Notes: a model not told the origin generated them from the sequence alone. A stretch of 64,000 nt of DNA from Thiotrichales bacterium (GCA_026709935.1 JAPOSC010000081.1:28174-92173), one strand, 5' to 3'. Counted from the stretch's first letter, positions 45,036-54,848 are shown. A program made the numbers and translations.

Positions 45036-46322
45036 TCAGGAAAGTCCGGCGACCTCCGCCGCCGCCGCCTCGAACGCCTCGATGGCGTGGTCGATGTCGT
45101 CCTGGGTATGGGCGACGGAGACGTAGAACTTCGAGGTGCCCTTGATGACGCCGCGATCGCGCAGCACCTTGTTGAAGTGGGCCATCTTTCCCTTGTCTCC
45201 GCTTTCCCAGGACCAATAGTCGACAATCGGCTGACCGGTGAACACGATGTCGAACAGACACGCCTCGCCGCAGATCTGCGCTTCAACGCCAGCGCTCCGC
45301 ATGGCGTTCGCGAGCCCTTCCATGAGCCGGCGACCGTTGTCGAACAACCGTGTGTAGGCGTCCCCCTCGCGCAGCACGCCGAGGGTTGCGAGCCCCGCGG
45401 TGGCCGCGATCGGGTTGCCGCTCAGGGTTCCGATCTGGGGCAGGAACCCACCCTCGCCCGCCGCGTCGGCGTCGAACTGCGTCATGATCTCCTCCCGGCC
45501 GGCGAGGCCCGCGAGGGGAAATCCGCCGCCGACGACCTTGCCGACGGTGCACAGATCCGGCACCACTCCGTAGAACTCCTGCGCCCCCCCGTAGGCAAAC
45601 CGGAAGCTGGTGACCACCTCGTCGAACGCGAGCGGAAGGTCATGGCGCTCGGTCAGGGCCCTGAGCCCTTCGAGGAATCCGGGTCGAGGCGGGATGACCC
45701 GCTGGAACGCCTCGACGATGACGCCGGCGAGCGCGTCGTGATGTTCCTCGACGATCGCGGTGACCGCGTCCAGGTCGTTGTACGGCGCGATCAGCATCTC
45801 CCCCCGAATGGCGTCCGGAATGCCGGGGGAGTCGGGGATCGGCTCGATGCCGTTGCTCCGGCGCCGGGGCGCGAGACTCATGAGCGAGTAGTCGTTCATG
45901 CCGTGATAGCCGCCCTCGAACTTGAGGATCTTCGAGCGCCCGCGGAAGGCGCGCATCGCCCGCATCGCGTAGAGGGTGGCTTCCGAACCGCTGCTGGTGA
46001 AGCGGACCTTCTCTGCGCACGGCATCGCCTCGCAAATCGCCTCGGCAAGCAGGATTCCGGGGGCGCTGTTCGCGAAGAAGGTGGTGCCGCGTTCGAGCTG
46101 CTGGCGCACCGCCTCGATGACCTCCGGATGGCGATGCCCGATGAGCATCGGACCGGAGCCGAGCAGGAAGTCGACATATTCCCTGCCAGCCGTGTCGCGC
46201 ACCCGGCCACCCGAGCCTTCGACGATGACGAGGTCGGCGCCGGCGTTTCCGAAGCTGCCCCCGGGCAGATAGGCCCGTGCCTTCTCGCGCAGCACGACAT
46301 CCGAATGGGTTTGCTGATCCAT
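45036..46322 (-). CDS. Class III aminotransferase, glutamate-1-semialdehyde aminomutase-like
   Basis: 428 residues from MDQQTHSDVVLREKARAYLP. Motifs: GSGPMLIGHRHPEVIEAV; FTSSGSEATLYAMRAMRAF; FEGGYHGMNDYSLMS; the Asp in LAFDEVVTSFRFAYGG; and the PLP lysine in CTVGKVVGGGFPLAGLAG. This subgroup of class III includes HemL, but the sequence lacks clear HemL-specific blocks and looks like one of the HemL-like transaminases with other substrates. It is divergent from the sensor operon that follows. Confidence 0.83.
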   Translation of the reverse strand: MDQQTHSDVVLREKARAYLPGGSFGNAGADLVIVEGSGGRVRDTAGREYVDFLLGSGPMLIGHRHPEVIEAVRQQLERGTTFFANSAPGILLAEAICEAMPCAEKVRFTSSGSEATLYAMRAMRAFRGRSKILKFEGGYHGMNDYSLMSLAPRRRSNGIEPIPDSPGIPDAIRGEMLIAPYNDLDAVTAIVEEHHDALAGVIVEAFQRVIPPRPGFLEGLRALTERHDLPLAFDEVVTSFRFAYGGAQEFYGVVPDLCTVGKVVGGGFPLAGLAGREEIMTQFDADAAGEGGFLPQIGTLSGNPIAATAGLATLGVLREGDAYTRLFDNGRRLMEGLANAMRSAGVEAQICGEACLFDIVFTGQPIVDYWSWESGDKGKMAHFNKVLRDRGVIKGTSKFYVSVAHTQDDIDHAIEAFEAAAAEVAGLS

Positions 46323-46544
46323 GCTCGTTCTCTCGTGGGGGGGTTGTCGGCGACAGTTTCGCAGACTGCAGGCCACATGGTAATGCTTCTTGAAGCCTCC
46401 GGCCGCTTTGTGGTGTGATGTTTCGGGCAGCTTCGTGGTATGCCGCAGGAGAAATCCCATCGCTTGTCGGACACGGCGGCGCGGAGTGCCGTTGGCCCCC
46501 GACCGGGTTGGCGCGCGAACGGCGGCAGGGAGGCAAAAGCCGGC

Positions 46545-47333
46545 ATGACCTTCGGTCTAGCGACACGGATCACGTTGGGGCTGGTCGTCATTCTGGCGGC
46601 CGGGGTGGGGATGACCACCGTGCTGAGTGCGCACATGTTCGAACGTACTCTGTCCGATTTCCTCACATCGCGATTCGAGTTCGAGCTCAACGACATCCGC
46701 CAGCGCATCGAGACCCAGATGGATCTCGGCATTGCGCTGGCCGAGCTGCAGAGCGTGCCGCAGGAGCTGCAAGAGTACCTGCTCGCCGACGAGCAGATGC
46801 TGTCCATCGAGGTCTTCGACGATACCGGCATCGTTCTGTTCAGCACCGACCCGAGCTTCGTGGGCGACCTCGTGACCGAGGAATGGATCACCGCCTGGCG
46901 CGCCAGCCGCGGTCAGGAGGTGTGGTCGAATCTGGAGCGTGACGCCCGAGTGGTGGGCGTTCCGCTGCGGGACAACCTGGGCCGGGACGTGGGCTCCCTG
47001 GCCCTTCGGTATTCACGCAATCACTTCGACGGCAACGTCACCGAGCAGACTACCCGGCTGCTGCTTGTCGGCGCGGTGGTGGTACTGGCCATGACGCCGC
47101 TGAGCATCATGGGCGCCCTGGTTCTGCTGCGGGGGCTGCGCGGCGAGCTGCGGGACCTGAGTGACTCCATGGATGAAGTCGCCAACCAGCGCGGAGACGG
47201 CTCGGCGCTCCGCCGCACGAAGCCCGATCATCCCGAGCTTGCCGCCTTCGCCGCGACCGCGTTCGCCGCCCACGACGACATCGACGCCGCCATCGGAGAG
47301 ATTCGGCGGCTCGACGAGGAAGAGGCGGTATGA
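46545..47333 (+). CDS. Membrane sensor protein with HAMP-like region, no output domain
   Basis: 262 residues from MTFGLATRITLGLVVILAAG; the frame is open upstream, but this ATG directly precedes the first helix. Two membrane helices (residues 5-25 and 165-190) flank an acidic periplasmic domain of about 130 residues (LNDIRQRIETQMDLGIALAE, LLADEQMLSIEVFDDTGIVL). The cytoplasmic tail is short and ends DIDAAIGEIRRLDEEEAV. It has the input half of a sensor but no kinase, phosphatase or methyl-accepting part. Its stop overlaps the next gene, whose product contains a similar sensor, so the two may work together. Confidence 0.7.
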   Translation: MTFGLATRITLGLVVILAAGVGMTTVLSAHMFERTLSDFLTSRFEFELNDIRQRIETQMDLGIALAELQSVPQELQEYLLADEQMLSIEVFDDTGIVLFSTDPSFVGDLVTEEWITAWRASRGQEVWSNLERDARVVGVPLRDNLGRDVGSLALRYSRNHFDGNVTEQTTRLLLVGAVVVLAMTPLSIMGALVLLRGLRGELRDLSDSMDEVANQRGDGSALRRTKPDHPELAAFAATAFAAHDDIDAAIGEIRRLDEEEAV

Positions 47334-49474
47334 GTTCGCATGCCGACACCGCTGTGTCCACGCCTGCGAGTGCGAAGGGAGGCATCACCCGCACGCGCGG
47401 AATCCTCGGTCGGCTGGTGCTCCTTGCCGTCATCGTGCTGCTGCTCGGCCAGATCGTGGTCGCGTGGTTCGCCGTCACCGGCTTCGAGAGAGCTCTGGAG
47501 CCGCAGCTCGGTCAGAAGGCGGGAGCAGTGGGGCGGGCCGTCGCCGACCAGATTGCCTTCGTGGTGGACGAACTCGGCATTCCGTCCGACGACCTCGTGG
47601 GGGTCGATCCCTTCCTCGACAAGATTCTCGAATCCAACGAGGACATCAAGTACTTGCTCATGGTGGACCCCTCGTCGAAGGTGCAGTTTGCGAGGGGCCT
47701 CCCACCGGAGACGCTCGCGCAGGTGCTGCCCGATCTTCCCGGCACCGACAGCGAGACAGGTTCCCGATCCGAGGTGGCGGGCTTCATCAACAGCGTGTTC
47801 CCGATCGAAGCAGACGGTCGGGTCGCCACCGTGCTGCACGTGGGTGTCAGCGGCGAGTATGTGCGTGGTCGGTTGTCCGAGCTGCTGTATGAAGCCATCA
47901 CCGTCATCGTGGTATCCCTGCTGGTGACGCTGGAATTCCTGGTATTTCTGGTGAGCGTGCGCGTCTCCGGACCGCTGGAGCGCATCGAGAAGACGCTGAC
48001 CGATGGGGGGCAGGGACGGTTCGGCAATCACATCGTGATGCGGGCGCGCGACGAGATCGGCGACCTCGTGAGTGCGCTCAATCAGGCGCTGCGAGGTCTG
48101 CGGCAGCGCTACGAGGACTTCCAGTTCGACGTGCGCGAGATCAAGGATGCCCAGATCGACAGGAGCATCGTGGAGCGCATCCAGACCGTCTGCCAGCCGG
48201 TCGAGGATCGCTACAGCTTCAGCGGGGGCGCGGGGCTGCGGCCCCGCAACGCCATGCAGATCAGGGTTCCGCTGTTCCTGTTCATGTTCGCCGAAGAGCT
48301 GCCGCGCTCGTTCCTGCCCCTGTTCATCGCCGGGCTCAGCCCAACCGATTCGGCCATCTCCGACGAGCTACTGTTCGGGCTTCCGATCACGCTGTTCATG
48401 CTGGCCGGGATGCTGGTGGTCCCGCTCGGGGGCGGTCTCGCCGACCGATTCGGTGCGCGGTGGGTTTTCCTCGCCGGCGTCATTCCCGCGACGATCGGAT
48501 ACTTCGGCACGTTCCTTGCGCAGAACTACTACGACCTCGTGGGGTGGCGAATCCTCTCGGGCATCGGCTACGGAATCATCTTCATCGCCGCTCAGGCCTG
48601 GGTCGCCGACAACACCGACACCCGCAACCGCGCCCAGGGGATGAGCGTGTTCGTCGGTGGGGTCTTCGCCGCCACCATCTGCGGGCCGTCCATCGGCGGG
48701 ATCTTCGCGGATCGCATCGGCTTCGAGGCGACATTCCTGATCTCGGCCGGACTCGCCATCGTTTCCGGGCTGGTCGTCTACTTCATGCTGGACGGGACGG
48801 TCAGGGGACGCAGGACGCACCGGACGACGTTCGGCGGTCAGGCATGGCGCACACTGTTTTCCGACGGCCGCCTGTTAGCCGTCGCCGTCTTCGCGGCGAT
48901 TCCCGGCAAACTGATCCTGGCCGGATTCCTGTTCTACCTGGTACCGCTGTATCTGAGCGACCTCGGGAACCGGCAGTCCGTGATCGGCTGGATGATCATG
49001 CTCTACGGGGTGTCGACCCTCGCCTTCATGCCGGTCATGGCCCGATTCGCGGACCGCTCGGGACGTCACGTCGCCGTGGTCGCGGTGGGCGGGCTGCTGG
49101 CCGGGGCCGGATGCCTCGCGAGCCTGTCCGATGCGACGTTCGGAGGCCCATTGAATGCCGTGGTCATCGCCATCGTCGCCCTGGGTATCGGGCACGCGCT
49201 GTCGCTGACCTCGCAGCTCGCTATCGTTCAGGAGGTCGCCAGCTACCACGGCGGCCTCGGTCAGGCGTCCGCCATTGGCGCCTATCGGCTCGTGGAGCGA
49301 TCGGGCATGGTGCTCGGTCCGGTGGTTGCCGGCGTGCTTGCAGCGAACTTCGGATATCAGGGCGCCATCGTCGGTATCGGCTGCATCGTGCTCGTCTGCA
49401 TCGCCTTGTACATGCTCCTGATGAAGCTCTCGCGCCGCCGCACGGCCCGAATGCGCAAGAGGTGGTTCGCATGA
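47330..49474 (+). CDS. Fusion of a periplasmic sensor/HAMP module to an MFS transporter
   Basis: 714 residues. Residues 30-50 form a first membrane helix. A periplasmic sensor (GQKAGAVGRAVADQIAFVVD, YLLMVDPSSKVQFARG, LHVGVSGEYVRGRLSELLYE) is followed by a second helix (TVIVVSLLVTLEFLVFLVSV) and a HAMP linker (GRFGNHIVMRARDEIGDLVS). From about 300 on there are twelve helices of a major facilitator, with GGGLADRFGARWVFLAG as the loop 2-3 signature. The join is within one frame, without an internal stop. A sensor-HAMP-transporter order is unusual. It may couple ligand sensing to transport or be a transporter-like receptor. Confidence 0.8.
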   Translation: MSSHADTAVSTPASAKGGITRTRGILGRLVLLAVIVLLLGQIVVAWFAVTGFERALEPQLGQKAGAVGRAVADQIAFVVDELGIPSDDLVGVDPFLDKILESNEDIKYLLMVDPSSKVQFARGLPPETLAQVLPDLPGTDSETGSRSEVAGFINSVFPIEADGRVATVLHVGVSGEYVRGRLSELLYEAITVIVVSLLVTLEFLVFLVSVRVSGPLERIEKTLTDGGQGRFGNHIVMRARDEIGDLVSALNQALRGLRQRYEDFQFDVREIKDAQIDRSIVERIQTVCQPVEDRYSFSGGAGLRPRNAMQIRVPLFLFMFAEELPRSFLPLFIAGLSPTDSAISDELLFGLPITLFMLAGMLVVPLGGGLADRFGARWVFLAGVIPATIGYFGTFLAQNYYDLVGWRILSGIGYGIIFIAAQAWVADNTDTRNRAQGMSVFVGGVFAATICGPSIGGIFADRIGFEATFLISAGLAIVSGLVVYFMLDGTVRGRRTHRTTFGGQAWRTLFSDGRLLAVAVFAAIPGKLILAGFLFYLVPLYLSDLGNRQSVIGWMIMLYGVSTLAFMPVMARFADRSGRHVAVVAVGGLLAGAGCLASLSDATFGGPLNAVVIAIVALGIGHALSLTSQLAIVQEVASYHGGLGQASAIGAYRLVERSGMVLGPVVAGVLAANFGYQGAIVGIGCIVLVCIALYMLLMKLSRRRTARMRKRWFA

Positions 49475-50508
49475 GTCGTCCGATTCCGCTCGTCGCCCTG
49501 ATGCTGTGCGTCGTCCTGAGCCTGCCCGCCCTCCACGTCCGGGCTCAGACGGCAAACGATGCGCAAGCGATCACGCCTTTTCGCATCTTCGCCGTGGTGT
49601 GGCGCGGCGAGACCGAAGTCGAGCAGGGATTCCGCGACTACCTCACCCAGCGCGGGATCCCCTTCGAGATGACCGTGCGCAACCTGAACCTCGACCGGGG
49701 CAATGCGCCGCCGATCGTGGAGGAAATCAAGCACACGCGCCCGGACCTGGTCTATACGTGGGGAACGGGCACCACCTCCAGCATCGTCGGCAAGGTCGAG
49801 ACCGACACGCCGGAGTCGTTCGTGCGCGACATCCCGGCGGTGTTCACGCTGGTGTCCTATCCCCGGGCGGCCAATATCGTGGAGAGCTACGAGAGCACCG
49901 GCCGGCCGGTCACCGGCGTCGCCTTCCTGGCCCCGGTCGAAACCCAGCTCAAGGCCATCCAGGCCTACCGACGGTTCACCACCATCGCGGTCATCTACGA
50001 CGAGACGGCGGGCAATTCCCGCATCAACGTCACGGACCTGCGCGAAGCGGCTCCGGCGCTGGACATCCGTCTCATCGAGCTGCCCGTGCCGCTGGGAGAG
50101 AACGGGAAGCCAGACCCGGCCACATTGCCGAGGCTGGTGCAGAAAGCCAAGGCGTCCGGCGCCGAGCTGCTCTACATGGGTCCGGACTCCTTCCTGACAC
50201 GCCACGCGAAGGCGTATACAGACGCCGCCATCGCCGCCGGACTGCCCACCTTCGCGTCCACCCAGGCGCCTTTGAAGAACTCACGCGCGATGTTCGGGCT
50301 CGTGACCGACTACCACACCCTCGGCAAGCTGACGGCACTGCAAGCGGAGCGCATCCTGGTCGAGGGACGCAGGCCCCAGGATCTGCCGGTAGCGCGTCTG
50401 TCACGCTACAAGCTGTGGATCAACGTGGACGTCATGCGTGAGCTCGGCCTGTATCCACCCATGGACATCATCGCCATCGCCGACTTCCAGACCAGCCCCG
50501 GCGGTTAG
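49471..50508 (+). CDS. ABC-type substrate-binding protein (TrpX/ABC_sub_bind type)
   Basis: 345 residues with a signal peptide (PLVALMLCVVLSLPALHVRA). The mature protein shows RIFAVVWRGETEVEQGFRDY, LVYTWGTGTTSSIVGKVETD, TTIAVIYDETAGNSRINV, LLYMGPDSFLTRHAK and INVDVMRELGLYPPMDIIAI, matching the ABC_sub_bind family. No ATPase or permease gene is near, so this binding protein is probably a sensor ligand carrier for the membrane receptors in the operon. It overlaps the MFS fusion gene by four bases. Confidence 0.82.
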   Translation: MSRPIPLVALMLCVVLSLPALHVRAQTANDAQAITPFRIFAVVWRGETEVEQGFRDYLTQRGIPFEMTVRNLNLDRGNAPPIVEEIKHTRPDLVYTWGTGTTSSIVGKVETDTPESFVRDIPAVFTLVSYPRAANIVESYESTGRPVTGVAFLAPVETQLKAIQAYRRFTTIAVIYDETAGNSRINVTDLREAAPALDIRLIELPVPLGENGKPDPATLPRLVQKAKASGAELLYMGPDSFLTRHAKAYTDAAIAAGLPTFASTQAPLKNSRAMFGLVTDYHTLGKLTALQAERILVEGRRPQDLPVARLSRYKLWINVDVMRELGLYPPMDIIAIADFQTSPGG

Positions 50509-50523
50509 CCCGCGAGGATCAGC

Positions 50524-52665
50524 ATGATGTTGCTGCGCACCCGGATCAGTCTGCTCGTCATTCTGGCCTTCGGCGTCATCTGCATCGGTTTTGCCCTGGC
50601 CTCGATCACGCTCGCGGATCTCGTCAAGACGCAGTACTCGGGCGCCACCATCGCCGACCGATCCACACTGTGGCGCAAGGTCAGTGACAGCCTGGTCCAG
50701 CACATGGGTGACAAGGCGTGGATCGCGGCCGAGAACGTCGCATTGCGTCAAGCCATCCACACCGGAGATCAGGAAGCGGTCCAGCGCGTCGGCGCGACGA
50801 TCGCCGAGCAACTCCGCGAACAGGGCATCGCCGACCGTTTCGATGTGCTCTACGCCGATGGTTCGCTTGCCTACTCCTCGCAGTCCGCGCTTTTCCAGAG
50901 CCCGATCATCGCCCCGGCGAGTGCAAGGGATGCGATTCAGCAGGGCGGGCGCATCGGCGGCATCGGCAACGACCAGCAACGCAACGTCGCGGTGGTCCTG
51001 GGGGTCCCGCTGGATCCGCCTCCGGGTGCGGTGGGCATTGCCGGCATGGGCGTGTACGCAACCGGCATCGACGAGGCGATACGGGAGATGGAGGAGGCGA
51101 CGAAGTCCACGGTCCTGATCGTCAACCGCCGCGGCCGACTGCTTGCGGGTTCCGACGACGGCCTTTGGGAGAGCCTCGGCAAGCTCATCGATCTGACTGC
51201 GATCGACACTTTGCAGACCGTCGAGGCGGACGATCATGTGTATTCAGCGGTGGTGCTTCCCCAGGCGGCCGATCTCGGCTCGCTGGTGGCGCGCCTGGTC
51301 AGCATCAAGGACGTGACGGATCTGGCCCAGCAGCAGGAACGGGTCAACCGGATCACCATCGCCGCCGCGATCGGCTTCCTGATACTGATGCTGTTCGGTC
51401 TCGGGTACTACATGTCGCGCTCCTTTGCCCCGCTGACCGATGGCGTGGGTGTGCTGAACGCCCTCTCGCGCGGCGATCTCCAGGCCCGGGTCGAGGGTGC
51501 CGGCGGCCGCGACGAGGTGGGCAGGATCGCCAACGCGGTGAACGTGTTCCGTGCCAATCTGGCCGCCTTCGATCGTTTCCGCCGCTCGCGCCAGCGCCAG
51601 CGCCAGCGCCAGGAGCGCTTCATCCGGCGGGAGATGACGCAGCTCGCCGACACGCTGGACGAAGAGGAGCGCGTGGCGGTGCTGGCCGAGCTGGATCAGC
51701 TCGAGCACCTGGTCCGCGGAACGCCGGACCAGGAAGACGAGGTGATATCGATCGCCCGCGCGACCGACAGCGCCAGCACCGCACTCACACGCGAGTCCGA
51801 CAGCCTTGCGATGACCGCGCTGGCGTTTCAGAAGATGTCCGACCGGGTTCAGAGCCAGAACCAGAGCCTGCGCGAGGCACTGGCCGCCAAGAACGCCTTC
51901 ATCGCGCTCCAGAGGGAGCTGGATATCGCCGCCCGCGTGCAGCTCTCGCTCCTGCCGGACACCGGTCTCCAGTCGGACGCGGTCGAGATCACGGGCGTCA
52001 TGCGACCCGCGAAGGAGGTCGGGGGCGACTTCTACGACTTCTTCCGGCTCGACAAGGAACACATCGGCGTTGCGGTCGCGGACGTATCCGGCAAGGGCGT
52101 GCCCGCGGCGCTGTTCATGGTCATGGCTCGCACACTGATGCGCGCCACGGCGATTCAACACATCATGCAGCCGGGCCTGGTACTGGAGAAGGTCAACACT
52201 TTCCTGGAGAAGAATAACTCCGAGGACCTGTTCGTAACGCTCTTCTACGGAGTTCTGAATGAACGCACCGGGAGCTTCCATTACGCCAACGGCGGTCACA
52301 ACCCGCCGATTCTCGTGACTCGCGATGACGCCAGCGCCCTTGAGACGACCGACGGTGTCGCGCTCGGAATGTTCGACGGGCTCGAATACGCCGATGGACA
52401 GGTGGTCATGGAGACCGGGGCACGTCTGGTACTGTTCTCCGACGGCATCACAGAAGCGTTCAACGACAGCGAGGAGGCGTTCGGCGACGACCGACTGCTG
52501 GACACCGCCCGAACTCTTCCCGATGAACATCGTCCCGACCAGGACGTGGACACGATTGTCACCGCGGTCGACGAGTTCACTGGCGAAGCGCCCCAGTTCG
52601 ACGACATCACCTGTGTGGTCCTGGTCTACCGGGGCGCACCATCCGACGCCCAGGCGCAAGCGTGA
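50524..52665 (+). CDS. RsbU-type PP2C/SpoIIE phosphatase with sensor and HAMP
   Basis: 713 residues. A helix at 8-30, a dCache-like periplasmic domain (about 40-275), a second helix (ITIAAAIGFLILMLFGLGYY), then HAMP (RDEVGRIANAVNVFRANLA) and a coiled coil rich in RQRQ. The C-terminal SpoIIE phosphatase shows GGDFYDFFRLD, VAVADVSGKGVPAALFM, YANGGHNPPILV, LFSDGITEAF and the final DDITCVVL Asp. It should dephosphorylate a STAS anti-sigma antagonist in response to a periplasmic signal. An RsbW-type kinase gene follows, but no STAS gene is in the window. Confidence 0.88.
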   Translation: MMLLRTRISLLVILAFGVICIGFALASITLADLVKTQYSGATIADRSTLWRKVSDSLVQHMGDKAWIAAENVALRQAIHTGDQEAVQRVGATIAEQLREQGIADRFDVLYADGSLAYSSQSALFQSPIIAPASARDAIQQGGRIGGIGNDQQRNVAVVLGVPLDPPPGAVGIAGMGVYATGIDEAIREMEEATKSTVLIVNRRGRLLAGSDDGLWESLGKLIDLTAIDTLQTVEADDHVYSAVVLPQAADLGSLVARLVSIKDVTDLAQQQERVNRITIAAAIGFLILMLFGLGYYMSRSFAPLTDGVGVLNALSRGDLQARVEGAGGRDEVGRIANAVNVFRANLAAFDRFRRSRQRQRQRQERFIRREMTQLADTLDEEERVAVLAELDQLEHLVRGTPDQEDEVISIARATDSASTALTRESDSLAMTALAFQKMSDRVQSQNQSLREALAAKNAFIALQRELDIAARVQLSLLPDTGLQSDAVEITGVMRPAKEVGGDFYDFFRLDKEHIGVAVADVSGKGVPAALFMVMARTLMRATAIQHIMQPGLVLEKVNTFLEKNNSEDLFVTLFYGVLNERTGSFHYANGGHNPPILVTRDDASALETTDGVALGMFDGLEYADGQVVMETGARLVLFSDGITEAFNDSEEAFGDDRLLDTARTLPDEHRPDQDVDTIVTAVDEFTGEAPQFDDITCVVLVYRGAPSDAQAQA

Positions 52666-52703
52666 GACCCCCGGTCGCCCCCGGGCAATCGAGACGAACC
52701 ATC

Positions 52704-53129
52704 ATGTCCGCACCTGCACTGGAACTGACCCTGAGGAACGACCTTTCGGAGATTGCCCGGATTGCCGATGAGATCGAGGCGTACGGGGAAGCGCGTGCCT
52801 GGCCGACAAAATGGATCCTGAACATCAATCTTTCGCTCGACGAACTCATCACGAACACCGTGAGCTACGGCTACCAGGACTCGGACGCGCACGAAATCCG
52901 CATCACGCTCACGGAACGGGAGGGATCGCTCGTCGTGGTCATGGAGGACGACGGCATTGCTTACGATCCATTCACCGAGACGGCGGCGCCGGATCTGGAA
53001 GCCGAGGTGGAGGAGCGCTCCGTCGGAGGGCTGGGTGTGTACTTCGTGAAAACACTCATGGACGAAGTCGCGTACGAACGGATCGATGGCGTCAACCGAA
53101 TCACGCTGGTCCAGAGGACTCGGGAATGA
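52704..53129 (+). CDS. RsbW-type anti-sigma serine kinase (HATPase)
   Basis: 141 residues. GHKL ATPase motifs: N box LSLDELITNTVSYGYQD, G1 MEDDGIAYDPF, and G2 RSVGGLGVYFVKTLMDEVAY. It is the natural partner of the preceding RsbU phosphatase in partner switching. Such kinases phosphorylate a STAS antagonist and bind a sigma factor or another target. The stop overlaps the ATG of the hydrolase gene (ATGA). Confidence 0.85.
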   Translation: MSAPALELTLRNDLSEIARIADEIEAYGEARAWPTKWILNINLSLDELITNTVSYGYQDSDAHEIRITLTEREGSLVVVMEDDGIAYDPFTETAAPDLEAEVEERSVGGLGVYFVKTLMDEVAYERIDGVNRITLVQRTRE

Positions 53130-54238
53130 GAGCACCCGCCGGCGATGTCGATGTCGCATTGTCGGCGGCGCAAAGGGCAGACTCCGCCCTGCGCGAAGCG
53201 CACGCGTTGCGCGGCTCGCCGCCACCGGGCGCACTTGACTGGGACGGCTACGATGCTCTGGTCGACGCCCTGGCGGCGGGCCTCGGCAATGACCTGGAGA
53301 TGCGCCGGTTCACGTACGAACACCCCGCGCAGCTCCAGGACCCCGAGACGGGGGTTGGAAAGTCCTACACCGTGCCCCTCGCATTTTCCGATTCGGGGGG
53401 CGACGGAGAGCCCGTGATCGCCATCGGCGGGCTCACCAACGTCGCCCAGCGCTTCGACTTTCTCGCTCTGGACGCCAGCCCGGCGCTGAGGGTCATCGGC
53501 CTGGACCTTGCGGGCCGCGGGGGCAGCGGCTGGCTCGCGGAGCTGACCGACTACAACCTGGAGACCTACGTCGAGCAGCTCACGCAGCTCATGGACTGCC
53601 TCGGTCTCGAATCGTGCACCCTGCTCGGCTCTTCTCTCGGTGGTTCGACCGCAATCCGGTTCGCGGCGCGGCATCCCGAGCGCGTCCACCGGCTCGTGCT
53701 CAACGACAGCAGCCCGTACATTCCGGTGCAACGGCGGGCACGCCGGGCAAGAGCGGTGGCGCGGCACTACGTGTTCCGCAGCCCGGCCGAGCTGTTTCGC
53801 CGTACCGGTGCGGCCGAGAAACACTCCGGACCCACCCCGGACGCGGTCCTGCTCCACAGCGCTCACCACCGAACCCGGTGGTCGGACGAGGAGGAGGGCC
53901 GGGTCTATCGGCATGACCTGCGAGCGCTTCTTGCCTATCGGGCCGAGGCCCGGTGCAGTCTCGACATGTGGAGCGAGTGGGTTGCGGTGAAGTGCCCGGT
54001 TCTGCTGATTCACGGGATGCAAAGCGATGCCACGTCGGACGACACCATCGACAGGATGCGCGGCCCGGATGGGTTCTCCGTGATTCATGTCCCCGATACC
54101 GGTCACACGCCCACGCTCGCCGACGGCCCGCTGATCGACGAGGTGGTGCGCTGGATTCGTGACGATCGGCCCTTCGACGCAGATCGGACACAGCCAGCCT
54201 CCGACTGGCCGAAGCGAGTGCTGTACTGCGATGACTGA
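53126..54238 (+). CDS. Alpha/beta hydrolase
   Basis: 370 residues from the overlapping ATG. The hydrolase core starts near residue 90: VIAIGGLTNVAQRFDFLALD, VIGLDLAGRGGSGW, LLGSSLGGSTAIRFAARHPE (nucleophile elbow GSSLGG), VLLIHGMQSDATSDDTIDRM, and VIHVPDTGHTPTL with the catalytic His. The N-terminal 80 residues are an additional charged segment. There is no signal peptide, so it is cytoplasmic. Embedded in the signalling operon, it may act on a small molecule linked to the sensed ligand. Confidence 0.82.
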   Translation: MRAPAGDVDVALSAAQRADSALREAHALRGSPPPGALDWDGYDALVDALAAGLGNDLEMRRFTYEHPAQLQDPETGVGKSYTVPLAFSDSGGDGEPVIAIGGLTNVAQRFDFLALDASPALRVIGLDLAGRGGSGWLAELTDYNLETYVEQLTQLMDCLGLESCTLLGSSLGGSTAIRFAARHPERVHRLVLNDSSPYIPVQRRARRARAVARHYVFRSPAELFRRTGAAEKHSGPTPDAVLLHSAHHRTRWSDEEEGRVYRHDLRALLAYRAEARCSLDMWSEWVAVKCPVLLIHGMQSDATSDDTIDRMRGPDGFSVIHVPDTGHTPTLADGPLIDEVVRWIRDDRPFDADRTQPASDWPKRVLYCDD

Positions 54239-54848
54239 CGGTTCTGACGGAGCCGGCTTCTTTTTCATTCGCCACGGCCAGACCACCGCGAACCGTGACG
54301 GCGTGCGTTCCGGCGCGGAGTGCGATACCCACATGACGGAGCTTGGCCGCGAACAGATTCAGGCGGCGGGTCGAATCCTGCGCGCGCTTGATACGCCTCC
54401 GAGCCTGATTCTTTGCTCGCCATTGTCACGCACGGTCGAGACCGCTCATATCATCAATGCCCGCCTGGATCTCGAGGTGGGTCTCGAGGTCCGAATCGAG
54501 CCGGGGCTGGTCGAGCGCCGGCTCGGCGACTGGAACGGCCGGAGCATCGAAGAGACTCAGAGACCGCTTTCCGCCGGGGAGACACCGCCCGGCGGCGAAT
54601 CCAACGCCACGTTCAAGGCCCGGGTGCTCGCCACCTTCCGGAGTTTCGCGCCGCTTTGGCCGCGATGGCCTCTGATCGTCTCCAGTCGCGGAGTCGCCCG
54701 GATCCTGATCGAGCAGGCCGGGCGCGGAGACACCCGATCGTTGGCGAACGGCGCGATCCTGCGCGTCGCGCTGGCCGGCACGAACCCCGCCGGCGACATC
54801 GCGGTCGCCGAAATCACCGCGCTCGGGCCGCGGGAGGAAGTAGCCTGA
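54231..54848 (+). CDS. Histidine-phosphatase-fold protein lacking the second catalytic histidine
   Basis: 205 residues from the ATG that overlaps the hydrolase stop by eight bases. The phosphoglycerate-mutase fold is clear: FFFIRHGQTTANRDGVRSG with the RHG motif, ILCSPLSRTVETAHIINARL, VERRLGDWNGRSIEETQ. The second conserved block, normally VSHGG, reads LIVSSRGVARILIEQAG, so the second His is replaced by Ser. The enzyme is likely inactive or altered, perhaps a binding protein in the operon. Confidence 0.8.
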   Translation: MTDGSDGAGFFFIRHGQTTANRDGVRSGAECDTHMTELGREQIQAAGRILRALDTPPSLILCSPLSRTVETAHIINARLDLEVGLEVRIEPGLVERRLGDWNGRSIEETQRPLSAGETPPGGESNATFKARVLATFRSFAPLWPRWPLIVSSRGVARILIEQAGRGDTRSLANGAILRVALAGTNPAGDIAVAEITALGPREEVA

